From Chrysomallon squamiferum (Eukaryota > Mollusca > Gastropoda > Neomphalida > Peltospiridae): DNA of 45,000 nt. The DNA lies in NCBI GenBank assembly GCA_012295275.1, contig CM022665.1, positions 3,184,167 to 3,229,166 on the forward strand, given 5' to 3'. Positions 44,886 to 45,000 of this stretch are shown in pieces. The translations under genes and the position numbers were made by a program. How positions within the stretch are numbered: position 1 is the first letter of the stretch; each line of letters begins with the position of its first letter. The notes under the pieces are model-generated. The model was not told the origin of the DNA, did no database searches, and worked only from the letters and a program-made list of their open reading frames with translations.

Positions 44886-45000
44886 ATGCAAACATGAAGA
44901 AAAAAGTTACTGACATGAAACGCTATGACGCACGATAAATTCCGCTTATTTTGACAGTTTTATGCTTCCTGCCCTTTATGGTTATTGTTTCTTTATTCCG

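Overview
The window looks like non-coding DNA from an invertebrate nuclear genome: roughly 70% A+T by eye, saturated with TAA/TTA, CA/TG, GA/CT and GATA microsatellites and long A or T homopolymers. There are no operons, ribosome-binding sites, rRNA, intact tRNA, CRISPR array or phage genes. Open frames are short and mostly come from simple repeats. Two copies of a motif that I remember as part of a SINE family widespread in molluscs (around 32891 and 40227) point to a mollusc, possibly a gastropod. That assignment is recalled, not searched.

Layout. 0.7-2.6 kb holds two adjacent minisatellites that appear related (42-bp and 22-bp periods) around a cluster of inverted repeats. 2.6-20 kb is CpG-poor AT-rich DNA with worn tRNA-derived SINE relics (4.65, 6.1, 12.75, 17.0 and 17.6 kb), a 28-bp array (7.1 kb), a nuclear-receptor/GATA motif cluster (7.65-7.75 kb), a possible 5' coding exon on the + strand (10.95-11.08 kb) and a possible exon on the - strand (15.3 kb). 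Blocks of higher sequence complexity at 13.9, 18.5 and 19.7 kb look like conserved non-coding elements. 20.2-21.5 kb is a dense TAA-repeat cluster.

From about 20-21 kb onward CpG frequency rises from a few per kb to as many as about 50 per kb in the complex blocks. The right half holds a CpG-rich block at 22.6-23.1 kb, long GA/CT tracts (27.7, 31.7, 35.9 kb), a 33-bp array (28.7-29.3 kb), a 48-nt microexon candidate beside a complex block (30.1-30.3 kb), two CACGTG + ATGGCGGC promoter-like motif pairs (33.4 and 34.5 kb), a DR1 nuclear-receptor site (36.8 kb), a 126-bp fold-back (37.4 kb), regulatory-looking blocks (38.1-38.4, 39.5-39.8, 42.4-42.7 kb), a 209-bp hAT-like MITE (41.0 kb) and a G-quadruplex motif (43.8 kb).

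No protein family could be named with confidence. Exon, promoter and regulatory calls are hypotheses from splice, codon and motif patterns. The repeats, palindromes and MITE ends are read directly from the sequence.
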